This document shows positions 42,014 through 51,330 of a stretch of DNA of 64,000 bases, piece after piece. A model generated the notes under the pieces. The model was not told the DNA's origin. It ran no database searches and saw nothing but the letters and a program-made list of their open reading frames with translations. Source of the DNA: Qipengyuania aestuarii (GTDB lineage: Bacteria > Pseudomonadota > Alphaproteobacteria > Sphingomonadales > Sphingomonadaceae); assembly GCF_019711535.1 (NCBI RefSeq), contig NZ_JAIGNP010000001.1, positions 310,001 to 374,000 of the forward strand, written 5' to 3'. The translations under genes and the position numbers were made by a program. Position 1 is the stretch's first letter; every line of letters begins with the position of its first letter.

Positions 42014-43420
42014 CTAATCGGTGGCGGAACCGTAGGGCGGCTTCAATCCGCCCAATTTTGCCACATCGATCTTTGGCTGAGTGTAGATGCTGCGGGCGTG
42101 ACTGAATTCGCGGAAGCCCTCCACGCCGTGATAGCTCCCCATACCGCTCGGGCCGATGCCGCCGAATGGCAAATCATCCATTGAAACGTGGAAAACGACA
42201 TCGTTCACAGTCACGCCCCCGCTGATCGTTCGGGTGAGCACCTGCTCCCGCTCTGTGCTGTCTTTGCCGAAATAATAGAGCCCGAGCGGACGGTCGTGCT
42301 CATTCACATAATCTATCGCCTCGTCGATGTGGGCATATGTCTTCACTGGAAGCACTGGCCCGAAAATTTCCTCCTTCATGGCCTTCATGTCTTCGGTCAC
42401 GCCTTTCAGGATCGTGAGCGGCATCTTGCGCGCATTGCTTGAGGAAAAATCCTCGTTGGCAGGGTTTACCTCGATAATCTCGGCGCCCTTGTCGCGCGCA
42501 TCCGCAACCATTTCCTGCAAGCGATCGAAATGCCGATCGGAGACAAGGCTGGCATAATCTTCGTTTTCGAGAAGGCTGGGATACATGGTGGCGGTCGCCT
42601 GCCAGATACCGTGAATTGCCTCGTCCTGGCGGCTTTCCGGAACGTACAGATAGTCCGGGGCCAGGCATATCTGTCCCGCGTTCATCATTTTCCCTAGTGC
42701 GATGCGCTCTCCTGCCGTGGAGAAATCGGCACTTTCGCCGAGCAGTACCGGGCTCTTACCACCAAGTTCCAGCGTTAGCGGCACGAGGTTCTTCGCCGCC
42801 GATTCCATCACCTTGCGCCCGGTTGCAGTCGATCCGGTAAAGACCAGGTGATCGAACGGCAGTTCGGAGAATGCGGCCGCCACGTCGGCGCCGCCGGTGA
42901 AGACAGAGCATTCGTCAGGGGAGAAATATTCCTCCACCAACTCTTTCATCATCAAACTGGTTTTGGGTGTAAACTCGCTCGGCTTGATCATCGCCCGATT
43001 GCCGGCTGCAAAAACCTGCATCAATGGTCCGAAGGTCAGATTGACGGGAAAATTCCACGGGCTGAGAATTCCGACCACCCCCTTGGGCTCGTACCGCACC
43101 TCCGCTTTTGCGCCCAGCAAACCGAGAGGAAATTGAACGCTGCGCTTTTCCGGTCTCGTCCATTTATCGATATGCTTGAGGCAGTATTTTCCAAAATTCA
43201 CCGTGCTGGTAATGTCTGTGATCATCGATTGCTTCGGGGATCGATTTCCGAAGTCCGCGCTCATCACCTTGCCAAAGTCGTCGGCGTGATCTTTCAGCAG
43301 TTTGATTGCCCGGCCAAGCCGGTCCTTGCGGGCTGACAGGTCCTCGGGACGAGACCGCGTCGCCACCGCGCGCTGCTTGCGCAGCATATCTTCCATCGCA
43401 GTTCGTTGGTCACCAGCCAT
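42014..43420 (-). CDS. Coniferyl-aldehyde-dehydrogenase-type aldehyde dehydrogenase
   Basis: NAD(P)-dependent oxidation of an aldehyde to an acid. The 468-residue protein has the fold signatures GILSPWNFPVNL, FTGSTATGRKVM, catalytic Glu in TLELGGKSP and catalytic Cys in NAGQICLAPDYLYVPE. The LAPDY variant after the Cys and the C-terminal GGVTVNDVVFHVSMDDLPFGG segment place it with the fatty/coniferyl aldehyde branch; the substrate is not certain. ATG 43420 is chosen because GGGAG lies nine bases upstream. It is divergent from the thiolase gene. Confidence 0.88.
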   Translation of the reverse strand: MAGDQRTAMEDMLRKQRAVATRSRPEDLSARKDRLGRAIKLLKDHADDFGKVMSADFGNRSPKQSMITDITSTVNFGKYCLKHIDKWTRPEKRSVQFPLGLLGAKAEVRYEPKGVVGILSPWNFPVNLTFGPLMQVFAAGNRAMIKPSEFTPKTSLMMKELVEEYFSPDECSVFTGGADVAAAFSELPFDHLVFTGSTATGRKVMESAAKNLVPLTLELGGKSPVLLGESADFSTAGERIALGKMMNAGQICLAPDYLYVPESRQDEAIHGIWQATATMYPSLLENEDYASLVSDRHFDRLQEMVADARDKGAEIIEVNPANEDFSSSNARKMPLTILKGVTEDMKAMKEEIFGPVLPVKTYAHIDEAIDYVNEHDRPLGLYYFGKDSTEREQVLTRTISGGVTVNDVVFHVSMDDLPFGGIGPSGMGSYHGVEGFREFSHARSIYTQPKIDVAKLGGLKPPYGSATD

Positions 43421-43509
43421 ATAGATCACTCCCGCTTCGTGTTGCGCCCTAGCGACGCACATCCTATCTGCCCTGAGAGATATTCCAGACTAAAAGGACC
43501 AGCACAAGC

Positions 43510-44706
43510 ATGCCCCAGTTCAGCGCATCCGACCCAGTCGTCATCCTTTCTTACGCTCGGACCCCGATGGGGAGCATGCAGGGCGCCCTCGCCGAGGTAT
43601 CCGCCACTGAGCTTGGCGCAACGGCGGTCAAGGCTGCGGTCGAACGGTCTGGCGTCCCGGCCGATCAATTCGATCGCACCTATATGGGATGCGTGCTTCC
43701 CGCCGGCCTCGGCCAGGCACCGGCGCGCCAGGCTTCAATCAAGGCAGGATTGCCGAAATCGGTTCAGGCAACGACTGTAAACAAGGTGTGCGGTAGCGGT
43801 ATGCAAACCGTCATCATGGGAGCTGAAGCGCTGGCCAGCGGGGCGATCGATTACGTGGTCGCAGGGGGAATGGAAAGCATGACAAATGCGCCATATCTCT
43901 TGAAGAAACATCGCAGCGGCGCGCGCATCGGGCATGACACTGCCTATGATCACATGTTCCTCGATGGCTTGGAAGATGCCTACGAAGAAGGCCGTGCGAT
44001 GGGTACATTCGCACAGGATACCGCGGACGAGTATCAACTCACTCGTGAGCAGATGGACGATTATTCGATCGAATCTCTGCGCCGGGCCAATGCAGCAATC
44101 GAGAGCGGTGCTTTTGCCGATGAAATAGCTGCGGTAAGTTACACATCTCGCAAAGGCGAAACGACGGTCGATACGGACGAAGCGCCAAGCCGCGGCAATC
44201 CTGACAAGATACCTCAGCTTCGCCCCGCCTTTGCGAAAGACGGAACGATAACAGCAGCCACATCCTCATCGATCTCGGACGGTGCTGCTGCCGTGGTCCT
44301 GAGCCGTGAAAGCGTGGCCAAAGAAAACGGGCAGGAGCCTGTAGCTAAGATCATTGCCATGGCTGCACACGCCCAGGAACCGTCAGAGTTCACCGTCGCT
44401 CCGATCGGCGCTATCGAGAAGGTCCTTGCCGAAGCAGGATGGTCGGCCGACGAGGTGGATCTGTGGGAAGTCAACGAAGCTTTCGCCTGCGTCGCCATGT
44501 TCGCCATGCGCGACATTGGAATCTCTCACGACAAGATCAACGTCAATGGCGGCGGCACGGCTTTGGGTCATCCGATCGGAGCAAGCGGTACGCGGATTAT
44601 CGTCACCCTCCTGAACGCTCTCAAGCGACAGGGCAAAAAGCGCGGCGTGGCAAGCCTTTGTATCGGCGGTGGTGAAGCGACGGCAGTAGCGGTGGAACTC
44701 TTCTGA
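43510..44706 (+). CDS. Acetyl-CoA C-acyltransferase (thiolase)
   Basis: Thiolase, acting either in acetoacetyl-CoA formation or in fatty-acid beta-oxidation. In 398 residues all catalytic residues are present: Cys94 (KVCGSGM), His354 (GGTALGHPIGASG) and Cys384 (CIGGGEA). The biosynthetic-type length and the HPIGASG loop favour an acetoacetyl-CoA thiolase. AAAAGGACC precedes ATG 43510. It is alone on its strand, divergent from the aldehyde dehydrogenase, so a shared control region of 89 bases is possible. Confidence 0.93.
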   Translation: MPQFSASDPVVILSYARTPMGSMQGALAEVSATELGATAVKAAVERSGVPADQFDRTYMGCVLPAGLGQAPARQASIKAGLPKSVQATTVNKVCGSGMQTVIMGAEALASGAIDYVVAGGMESMTNAPYLLKKHRSGARIGHDTAYDHMFLDGLEDAYEEGRAMGTFAQDTADEYQLTREQMDDYSIESLRRANAAIESGAFADEIAAVSYTSRKGETTVDTDEAPSRGNPDKIPQLRPAFAKDGTITAATSSSISDGAAAVVLSRESVAKENGQEPVAKIIAMAAHAQEPSEFTVAPIGAIEKVLAEAGWSADEVDLWEVNEAFACVAMFAMRDIGISHDKINVNGGGTALGHPIGASGTRIIVTLLNALKRQGKKRGVASLCIGGGEATAVAVELF

Positions 44707-44722
44707 CGTAGTCGGGACCCTC

Positions 44723-44747
44723 CCCGCACCGACAGCGTTGGTGCGGG
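44723..44747 (+). terminator. Hairpin after the thiolase gene
   Basis: An 8-bp perfect stem (44723-44730 with 44740-44747) and 9-base loop lie 16 bases after the thiolase stop. No T run follows, so it may slow or partly stop transcription, or stabilise the 3' end, before the lipoprotein gene at 44764. Confidence 0.4.
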
Positions 44748-44763
44748 CAGAAGGGAAGATATC

Positions 44764-45195
44764 ATGAAGAGATTTCTTGTAGTCGCTGCTTGCGGGTTCT
44801 TGGCCGCGTGCGGATCGAACGAGGCCGAGCAAACTGTCGAGGCACCGACGAATGCAACCGAGGTAGGGACAACCGACACAGCGTCAGCCAGCCAGATGGC
44901 TGGGACATATGAAATGACGATGGAGGATGGCACAGTTGTCCGCCAACAGGTCAATGCCGATGGCACCTATGTCGATACCGATCTTCAGGGCACGGAGCTC
45001 GAGCGCGGGACCTGGCGTCAAGAGGGAAGCCAGCTTTGTTATGATCCGCAGGGCGCAGAGCCGGAGGAATGCTGGACCGGTGGTACCCCGGGAGCAGACG
45101 GAACCTTCGAGGCGACAAGTGGCGACGGCGCGGAAACCGCGACAATCCGCCGGATCGAAAATTCCGGCACGGGAAACATGGCCCCGCTCAGCTGA
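44764..45195 (+). CDS. Small lipoprotein of unknown function
   Basis: 143 residues with a lipoprotein signal (MKRFLVVAACGFLAAC, Cys16). A Thr/Ala/Glu-rich linker is followed by a small beta-rich domain with AGTYEMTMEDGTVVRQQVNADGTY-like repeats and a pair of cysteines (LCYDPQGAEPEECW). The repeated GT-x-x-DG pattern resembles small secreted beta-barrel domains, but I cannot name a family. AGGGAAG precedes ATG 44764. Confidence 0.7.
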   Translation: MKRFLVVAACGFLAACGSNEAEQTVEAPTNATEVGTTDTASASQMAGTYEMTMEDGTVVRQQVNADGTYVDTDLQGTELERGTWRQEGSQLCYDPQGAEPEECWTGGTPGADGTFEATSGDGAETATIRRIENSGTGNMAPLS

Positions 45196-45224
45196 ATTTC
45201 ACGCCTGTTATGAGCAAAAGCAGG

Positions 45225-45257
45225 GGGGCGGTTTGATAACCGCCCCTTTCCGTTTTT
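45225..45257. terminator. Bidirectional intrinsic terminator
   Basis: A 9-bp perfect stem (45225-45233 with 45238-45246) with the loop TGAT is followed on the plus strand by TTTCCGTTTTT. It sits between the convergent lipoprotein gene (ends 45195) and SH3 gene (ends 45268). Confidence 0.8.
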
Positions 45258-45267
45258 GTCGTTGCCC

Positions 45268-45735
45268 CTACGGCTCACCATCACCCCAAAGACGGTTTGC
45301 CCGTACCCACCCCCTTCTGTTGCCGATCGTTATTTCGCACCAACCGCTTGCGCAGTCCTTCAGAGCGCCAACCACTCCCGGTTCCAAACGCCACTTGATC
45401 TTGGATGAAGCGTCGGCGTCCTCGTGAATGGTCGCGTTACCCTTACCGATTACGATCACGCCGAGATCAGGGCTCAGCAGCCGTGAAGCGACCCAGCCTC
45501 TCGTCCCATCGGGATCTTCGATCAGGCGCCAACCATCCATGACGCGGATGACTTTAACGGGCAGACCGGGTCTGCGGTAGACCCACTCGATCCGATAATC
45601 GGCACTCGGCCCAACCCGTAAATTGATTTCGCTGGCTCGCAGCGTAGCCCAGTAAGGAACCTCACGATCCTGCGCCTGGGCCGGCGTAACTACCAACACA
45701 AAAGCTGCCAAAACAAAGGTTAATTTGCTGATCAT
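45268..45735 (-). CDS. Exported SH3-domain protein
   Basis: 155 residues with a signal peptide ending near PAQAQD (about residue 22). Two bacterial SH3-like domains follow: about 30-85 (ASEINLRVGPSADYRIEWVY, DGTRGWVASRLL) and about 92-150 (GNATIHEDADASSKIKWRL, NRRGWVRANRLWG). Proteins of this kind often bind peptidoglycan. The second domain has Cys-Cys spacing (CASGWCEI) that could form a disulfide. It is divergent from the dehydrogenase at 45821. Confidence 0.85.
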   Translation of the reverse strand: MISKLTFVLAAFVLVVTPAQAQDREVPYWATLRASEINLRVGPSADYRIEWVYRRPGLPVKVIRVMDGWRLIEDPDGTRGWVASRLLSPDLGVIVIGKGNATIHEDADASSKIKWRLEPGVVGALKDCASGWCEITIGNRRGWVRANRLWGDGEP

Positions 45736-45820
45736 GATAAGCTTGCCTTACCCTCGGACATCTTTGGCCACAAGCGCTGCTTGACCCGTCCGCCGCCAAG
45801 AGCGTAGCGGTGGCATTGGT

Positions 45821-46846
45821 ATGAACACGTCAGATTTGCCCGGCTCCGCCCCCGAAAAGCGTCTTGCTCGCAAACCCCGCGTTATCGTGACGAGGCGGCT
45901 TGGCCCTGCCGTGGAAGATCGCATGAGCGCGCTATTCGACGCACGAACGAATGCGAGCGACATGCCTTTGACCCGCGAACAATTGGTCGAGGCAATGCAG
46001 CAGTGCGATGTCCTCGTCCCAACGGTTACCGATCGGATCGACGGAGACATGTTGGCCGAGGCCGGAGAAGATCTTGGCCTTATTGCGAATTTCGGGGCCG
46101 GGACTGAACATATCGACCTCAAGGCCGCGGCCGCACAGAAAATCATGGTGACCAACACGCCTGGTGTTTTCACCGACGATACCGCCGATCTTACGATGGC
46201 AGGGATCATCGGAGTTCCCCGCCGCGTTCGCGAAGGCGTCGAACTGGTCCGCAGTGGAGAGTGGAGCGGGTGGGCCCCTACCGCTCTCTTGGGGCGCAAG
46301 CTTGGTGGCAAAACTCTCGGCATTGTCGGTATGGGCCGGATCGGCCAAGCTGTCGCGCATCGTGCCCGCGCGTTCGGACTCCAGATCGTTTACCACAATC
46401 GGAAGCGATTGCCGGAAGCTGTGGAACGCATGTTTGGCGCGACATACATTGGCAATCTGGACGAACTTGTTGCCCTGGCAGATATCCTCACCCTTCATTG
46501 TCCTGCGGGGCCGGACAATCACCATATGATCGATGCCCGGCGTATCGGATTGATGAAAGAGGAGGCCAGCCTAATCAATACGGCTCGTGGAGATCTGGTC
46601 GATCAGGAAGCACTGATCGCCGCCCTTGAAAGCGGGAAACTGGCAGGTGCGGGGCTCGACGTTTATCCCGATGAACCGAATGTAGACGAGCGCTTGATTC
46701 GGCATCCCAATGTCATGACGCTTCCTCACATTGGCAGTGCCACACGCGAAGGGCGGGAGGATTCGGGAATGAAAGTCATCGCCAACATCCGCATGTGGGC
46801 CGACGGTCACCGGCCATCGGATCAGGTGCTTAGCGGCCTCGCCTGA
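45821..46846 (+). CDS. D-isomer-specific 2-hydroxyacid dehydrogenase (glyoxylate/hydroxypyruvate-reductase-like)
   Basis: NAD(P)-dependent reduction of a 2-keto acid such as glyoxylate or hydroxypyruvate. The 341-residue protein has the nucleotide loop GIVGMGRIGQAV, the catalytic Arg in INTARGDLVDQEAL, the Glu in YPDEPNVDERL and the His in LPHIGSATREGR. The order of motifs matches the GyaR/GRHPR branch. It starts with an 18-residue extension before RKPRVIVTRRL. The downstream NTF2-like gene follows after about 40 bases. Confidence 0.9.
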   Translation: MNTSDLPGSAPEKRLARKPRVIVTRRLGPAVEDRMSALFDARTNASDMPLTREQLVEAMQQCDVLVPTVTDRIDGDMLAEAGEDLGLIANFGAGTEHIDLKAAAAQKIMVTNTPGVFTDDTADLTMAGIIGVPRRVREGVELVRSGEWSGWAPTALLGRKLGGKTLGIVGMGRIGQAVAHRARAFGLQIVYHNRKRLPEAVERMFGATYIGNLDELVALADILTLHCPAGPDNHHMIDARRIGLMKEEASLINTARGDLVDQEALIAALESGKLAGAGLDVYPDEPNVDERLIRHPNVMTLPHIGSATREGREDSGMKVIANIRMWADGHRPSDQVLSGLA

Positions 46847-46887
46847 AGCCTTGCCGATCTCGAGCTATACTGTAAGCGGCTGGCATC

Positions 46888-47316
46888 ATGGATGAATTCG
46901 CAACCCGCATCGAAGCACTCGAACATCAATGGATGCGCAGCTGGGTACAGCGTGACCGCAACCAGATGAAATCGCTCGCCGCGCGCGATTTCATCTTTCT
47001 GCTGGGTTCCAAAAGTCCAGCGATACTCGACCGTGCGAGCTGGCTCGAAGCCGCGACAACACGCTTCCGCTGCAATGGGTACCGGTTCGATGAAGTCTAC
47101 GTACGGCGCCACGGATCGGTTGCGGTTTTCGCCACCCGGATGACACTGGATGCCACCATGGGCTCCGACGAATGGTCCGGTGAAACCTGGCTGATGGATC
47201 TGTGGCAGAAGAGCAAAGTTCGGCGCAAATGGCGGATTGTCGAACGAACAATATCGCGGCCCGACACGGACACTAAGATGCCCGATGCGATCCGGTCGAT
47301 GCAGCTCTGGCGCTAG
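46888..47316 (+). CDS. NTF2-like (DUF4440-type) protein
   Basis: 142 residues. The N-terminal helix [21 protein letters not shown] and the sheet region around [24 protein letters not shown] and [13 protein letters not shown] match the cone-shaped NTF2-like fold of the SnoaL/DUF4440 group. Members range from enzymes to binding proteins, so no role can be assigned. Its stop overlaps the stop of the convergent chemoreceptor gene by 3 bases, with no room for a terminator between them. Confidence 0.75.
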   Translation: MDEFATRIEALEHQWMRSWVQRDRNQMKSLAARDFIFLLGSKSPAILDRASWLEAATTRFRCNGYRFDEVYVRRHGSVAVFATRMTLDATMGSDEWSGETWLMDLWQKSKVRRKWRIVERTISRPDTDTKMPDAIRSMQLWR

Positions 47317-48362
47317 GCCGCCAATTCCTTCCGCCCACTTCCCTTGATCATGCGCGCGGCTTGCGTTGTCGCGTCCCGGGTGTCCTGCGCAAGCTTCTTC
47401 ACTTCGCTTGCGACCACCGCAAAACCGCGTCCATTTTCGCCTGCATGCGCAGCCTCGATGGTCGCATTCAAGGCCAGCATGGTCGTTTGGTTTGCGATCG
47501 CGTCAATTGTCGACACGATATTTGCGACCTCTCTCATCGTCTCTTCAAGGCGCTGATTCTGCTGACCGATGCGGGCTTCCAGCGTCCGGCTGTCTTCCAG
47601 CGCATCCTTGGCTTCCCGCTCTAGGCCGATCTGATAGGTTACATCCGTTGCCAACTTAACGACTTTGACGGGCTTGCCGTCCGCGTTCATCACCGGATTA
47701 TAGGTCGCTTGCAGCCAGACATTACTGCCATCACGTCGTTTACGGCAGTAAAGACCGGCATCGAAGCGACCTTGACCCAATTGCTCCCAGAATCGCGCAT
47801 ATTCTGCACTCGCAGCATGACCGTGTTCGCAGAAAATCCGATGGTGCTTGCCCACCACATCCTCCAGGCGATAGCCCATCAGCTCCAGAAAATTCGTGTT
47901 TGCGGACAGGATGGTGCCGTCGAGCCCGAATTCGATGACCGCATAGGATCGATCAAAAGCCTGGGTTTTTCCAGCGGTATCGGCGGCTTCCTCGAATTCG
48001 CTGGTCACATCCGCTGCGATCTTCAGGATGCGATCACACTGCCCATTCTCGTCGAACACCGGATTGTACGTGGCGCGGAGATAGATCGCAGATCCATCCC
48101 GCCGAACTCTCCTGTAGGTACCTTCGTCGTAATTGCCCTTGCCAAGTTTCTCCCAGAACAGCCTATAGTCTTCCGAGTTGCGTAGGGCAGTTTCGCAAAA
48201 CATTGAATGGTGCCGGTCGACAATGTCGTCGAGATCATAGTCCATCGCGTAACAGAATAGATCGTTCGCCCACAGCACATGGCCGCCAGGCGTAAACTCG
48301 GCGACCGCTTGCGAGCGGCAGACCGCGTCCCATGCGGATCGAAATTTCAGAGTTTCATTCAC
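47313..48362 (-). CDS. Cytosolic double-PAS methyl-accepting chemotaxis protein
   Basis: 349 residues with no membrane helix or HAMP domain. Two PAS domains, about 12-125 and 135-245, repeat the same pattern (GKHHRIFCE / [24 protein letters not shown] / [15 protein letters not shown]), so they arose by duplication. A short signalling domain contains the conserved hairpin tip [20 protein letters not shown] followed by [19 protein letters not shown], the CheA/CheW contact. Both helical arms are much shorter than usual. It probably senses an internal cue such as redox state. No che gene is nearby. An A+T-rich promoter-like stretch lies at 48425-48445. Confidence 0.85.
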   Translation of the reverse strand: MNETLKFRSAWDAVCRSQAVAEFTPGGHVLWANDLFCYAMDYDLDDIVDRHHSMFCETALRNSEDYRLFWEKLGKGNYDEGTYRRVRRDGSAIYLRATYNPVFDENGQCDRILKIAADVTSEFEEAADTAGKTQAFDRSYAVIEFGLDGTILSANTNFLELMGYRLEDVVGKHHRIFCEHGHAASAEYARFWEQLGQGRFDAGLYCRKRRDGSNVWLQATYNPVMNADGKPVKVVKLATDVTYQIGLEREAKDALEDSRTLEARIGQQNQRLEETMREVANIVSTIDAIANQTTMLALNATIEAAHAGENGRGFAVVASEVKKLAQDTRDATTQAARMIKGSGRKELAA

Positions 48363-48456
48363 TTGATCGGCTCCGCTGAACTTCAGTCACCGGAGCTTCT
48401 AAGCGAACAATGGTAAATGAGTGATTAGGAACTCGTAATATATGTAAATGCCCCGC

Positions 48457-49176
48457 TCACTGTTCCAGTCTTTCGAGCCGGGAATTGACGGTTTCGATGA
48501 CTGTGCGGACGGCAGTGCGGGAACAGCCCATCTCGAAGTGACGGACCGAAAGCTCGATCGCCTCGTCACGTTCAGTCTCTCTGCCCCGCGCACTGGCGGG
48601 AGCGACAATCCCATCAATCGCCGACCAGAACGCGATTGTGTAAACGGGAGGCTTGCGGGCTGGATCATCGGGCAATGGCGGATCATCTACGGAGTGGTCG
48701 GCCAGAAACTCGTACAATCGCCACGCGTTGTTAGCCCTGCGGCTTCCCGAGAATGGAGTTCCCATGGTGGCCACCATAGCCACCTTGTCAGGATGACGCT
48801 GAGCAAGAACGCGGGCGTAGAAACCGCCGAGACTCCAGCCTATGAGGACTGGCTTGCGGTCCGAACCCATGGCTATGTCGCAAAGACGGCTTTCGAGTGC
48901 TGCGAATTTTTCAGGAGAAACAGTTAGATTGCGACCGAGATCACCAGTGACAGGACGGTAATCTGCTTCAGCGAGAGAATGCCTGAGAAGCCCCGTCGAG
49001 CGGTCCCCAGACGCCATTCCAGGCAAAACGAGCACAGCGCGACCGGCCCCTTTTCTACTTGTCAAAACCGGCCGCCGATAAGGTGCCAACATCAGTTTCG
49101 GAATTGCCAGCGGCTCGGCAAGCCATTCCGAAAGAGAGGGCGCCCGAATGTCTTCCTTGGCGCCCCTCCCCTTCAA
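48457..49176 (-). CDS. Alpha/beta hydrolase
   Basis: 239 residues. LVLPGMASGDRST gives the oxyanion loop and LIGWSLGGFYARVLAQRHPDKV the nucleophile elbow (G-x-S-x-G type). The acid is likely in FWSAIDGIVAP and the histidine in VRHFEMGCS. The start lacks a signal peptide, so the protein is probably cytoplasmic. It begins 1 base after the stop of the upstream nitronate-monooxygenase-like gene and closes that minus-strand group. The substrate is unknown; an esterase or lipase is possible. Confidence 0.82.
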   Translation of the reverse strand: MKGRGAKEDIRAPSLSEWLAEPLAIPKLMLAPYRRPVLTSRKGAGRAVLVLPGMASGDRSTGLLRHSLAEADYRPVTGDLGRNLTVSPEKFAALESRLCDIAMGSDRKPVLIGWSLGGFYARVLAQRHPDKVAMVATMGTPFSGSRRANNAWRLYEFLADHSVDDPPLPDDPARKPPVYTIAFWSAIDGIVAPASARGRETERDEAIELSVRHFEMGCSRTAVRTVIETVNSRLERLEQ

Positions 49177-49177
49177 A

Positions 49178-50584
49178 TCAATCTCCCGTCAGTATCCGCT
49201 CGACCAATTGCGCCACCGTTGGCGTAAAATTGTTCGAATAGAAGGGATCCTGCTTGAATCGGTAGGCTGCGTGTCCAGCGAAAGCGAGATTCTCGTCCGG
49301 GTCACCGCCATGCGCGATATCCTGCAGCGTCTTCTGAATACAGAAGCTGCGGGGGTCGGCCAGACGTCCCGTGGTGTGGTTGTCGTGATCCTTCCAGCTA
49401 GAGAACTGGCAGTGCGAAAGACAGCCCATGCACGCCTGCTGATCCGCGCGGATTTGTTCCGCGCTTTCCGGAGTGACGAAAACTACCGTATCGTCCGGAG
49501 TCTTGAGTGCCTCGGTAAAACCCTCGTGCATCCATGCCTGGGCTTTCCTCTGGTCTCCCGGGTGAACGAAGAAGTATTTCGCTTTGCCATGGTCCATCAG
49601 CGGGATGGTGCCCTCTTCCTCGTCACGCTTGAAGATCGGTATCTGGCGCTCACTGCGATGCATCAGATCATAGAGGAACGGCGTTTTCACCGCACTTGAA
49701 TAAAAGCCGGTCGGGCTGAACTTGTGCAACAGGACATCACCCGGCTCCACCGTGCGCAGCATGTCCTTCCACACCTGCGGGATCGGGCTTTCATGCGTAA
49801 GCAGTGGGCGCGTACCGAACTGAAAGGCAATCTTGCCGAGTTCGGGATTGTCGATCCAGTCGTTCCATTCGCGCAGGAACCAGACGCCGCCCGCCATCAC
49901 GATGGCGACATCCTCCGAAACGCCTTCCTTGCGCATGGTTTCGCGCAATGCCTTTACACGCGGGTATGGGTCTTCCGGCTTGGTCGGATCTTCGGCATTG
50001 GACAGGCCATTGTGTCCGCCGGCAAGCCAGGGATCTTCGTAGACCACTGCTGCCAGCCATTCTGGAACCTTCGAATAGCTCCGCTTCCACAGCGCGCGGA
50101 AAGCGCGAGCAGAGCTGACGATCGGCAGATAATACACCTTGTGGTGGGCGGCGATTTCGGCAAGCTTATACGGCATGCCGGCGCCGCAAGTCACACCGGT
50201 GACCATGCCGGGACAATTTTTCAGCACGCCCTCCATGACCCGCTGGGCACCGCCCATTTCCCACAGCACGTTGATATTGATCGCGCCCTTGCCATCGGCA
50301 ATTTCATAGGCACGCTTCACCTGCTCGGTGGCGCCGTCGATCCCGTAGCGGACGAGCTGCTCGAAGCGTTCGACGCGGGTTGCCTGCGGATACACCTGCG
50401 GGACGGGGTTTCCGTCCTCATCATAGGTGTCGGCATTCACCGCGCTGACGGTGCCGATGCCACCGGCCGCAGCCCAGGCGCCCGAACTGAGATGATTCGT
50501 GGCCGAAACACCTTTCCCACCTTCGATTAGCGGCCAGACTTCACGTCCACCGTAAACAATCGGGGTCAGACCCTTGAAACTCAT
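49178..50584 (-). CDS. Nitronate monooxygenase / 2-nitropropane dioxygenase family protein with a Cys-rich tail
   Basis: Flavin-dependent TIM-barrel protein of 468 residues, about 100-150 longer than a typical nitronate monooxygenase. The core shows GVSATNHLSSGAWAAAGGIG, GVTCGAGMPYKL, VIVAGGVW-like VMAGGVWFLREW and FQFGTRPLLTHES. The C-terminal extension has Cys385, 388, 392 and 415 (CMGCLSHC, then FCIQK), which could bind an iron-sulfur cluster or zinc. It may therefore be an oxidoreductase other than nitronate monooxygenase. ATG 50584 is chosen over an upstream start at 50605, because GAGAG precedes it. Confidence 0.8.
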   Translation of the reverse strand: MSFKGLTPIVYGGREVWPLIEGGKGVSATNHLSSGAWAAAGGIGTVSAVNADTYDEDGNPVPQVYPQATRVERFEQLVRYGIDGATEQVKRAYEIADGKGAININVLWEMGGAQRVMEGVLKNCPGMVTGVTCGAGMPYKLAEIAAHHKVYYLPIVSSARAFRALWKRSYSKVPEWLAAVVYEDPWLAGGHNGLSNAEDPTKPEDPYPRVKALRETMRKEGVSEDVAIVMAGGVWFLREWNDWIDNPELGKIAFQFGTRPLLTHESPIPQVWKDMLRTVEPGDVLLHKFSPTGFYSSAVKTPFLYDLMHRSERQIPIFKRDEEEGTIPLMDHGKAKYFFVHPGDQRKAQAWMHEGFTEALKTPDDTVVFVTPESAEQIRADQQACMGCLSHCQFSSWKDHDNHTTGRLADPRSFCIQKTLQDIAHGGDPDENLAFAGHAAYRFKQDPFYSNNFTPTVAQLVERILTGD

Positions 50585-50622
50585 GCAATTTCTCTCTTTC
50601 AGCATTCGACCGCGATGCGGCC

Positions 50623-51330
50623 TCAGCCCTGCGCCATGCTTTCGCTGCGGCAGGGCTTGATCTCTCCTGGCTCGGGCCTGTTAGCCGTTGCCTTGAACTG
50701 TGCATAGTACCCCGCCAATTCGGGAGCATCCCTGAACGCCACCAATTCAAAACCGACGCGGCTGAATTCACACGACAGGAGCAGTGGGTCGATCCCGTGA
50801 GCGTCGGTGGGGCGGTCTATGTCGACTACGATTACCTGCCCACCCGCGCGCAAGGCAGGCCACATCCGCCACAGGAACTCGTAGGGCTGCTCGATCTCAT
50901 GGTACATATGAACCATGAAGATACGATCAAAACTGTTGTCCGGCAGCTTGGGGTCGGCAAATTCGCCCCTCCTGATCGAGACATTATCCAGACGGTAACG
51001 CTCCACACGCCGGGCAAGTCGGCCAAGCGCCTTCTGGTCGATATCCTGTGCAAGAACACGGCCTTCAGGGCCTACCCGCTCGGCCAGACGCACAGTATAG
51101 TAACCATTTCCGGCACCAATATCCGCCACTGTCATTCCGGGCCGGATTTCCGCAAGCTCCATTACCGTTTGCGCTTCACCCCTGCTGTCGCGCTGGGTCT
51201 CTGTCGAGAACTGATTGGATCCGGCTTGGGAAACTGGCCTGTCGGGCGCAGGAAAAACCGACCCAGTATCGTTCGCACCCGAGCATGCACCAAGCAGGAC
51301 CACCGTCAGGGCTAACGGCGTAAACCGCAT
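50623..51330 (-). CDS. SAM-dependent methyltransferase with a lipoprotein signal
   Basis: 235 residues. The N-terminus MRFTPLALTVVLLGAC is a lipoprotein signal (Cys16), followed by a Ser/Gln-rich linker. The rest is a class I methyltransferase: motif I VADIGAGNGYYTVRLAE, motif II region VLAQDIDQ, then DRIFMVHMYHEIEQP and GGQVIVVDIDRP. Export is puzzling because the methyl donor S-adenosylmethionine is cytoplasmic. ATG 51330 overlaps the prfB stop (TGATG), which fixes the start on this residue. Confidence 0.85.
   Translation of the reverse strand: MRFTPLALTVVLLGACSGANDTGSVFPAPDRPVSQAGSNQFSTETQRDSRGEAQTVMELAEIRPGMTVADIGAGNGYYTVRLAERVGPEGRVLAQDIDQKALGRLARRVERYRLDNVSIRRGEFADPKLPDNSFDRIFMVHMYHEIEQPYEFLWRMWPALRAGGQVIVVDIDRPTDAHGIDPLLLSCEFSRVGFELVAFRDAPELAGYYAQFKATANRPEPGEIKPCRSESMAQG

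Noticed and set aside
47313..47316. Overlapping convergent stop codons of the NTF2-like and chemoreceptor genes
   Set aside because: Compact but ordinary in dense bacterial genomes; both genes are well supported.
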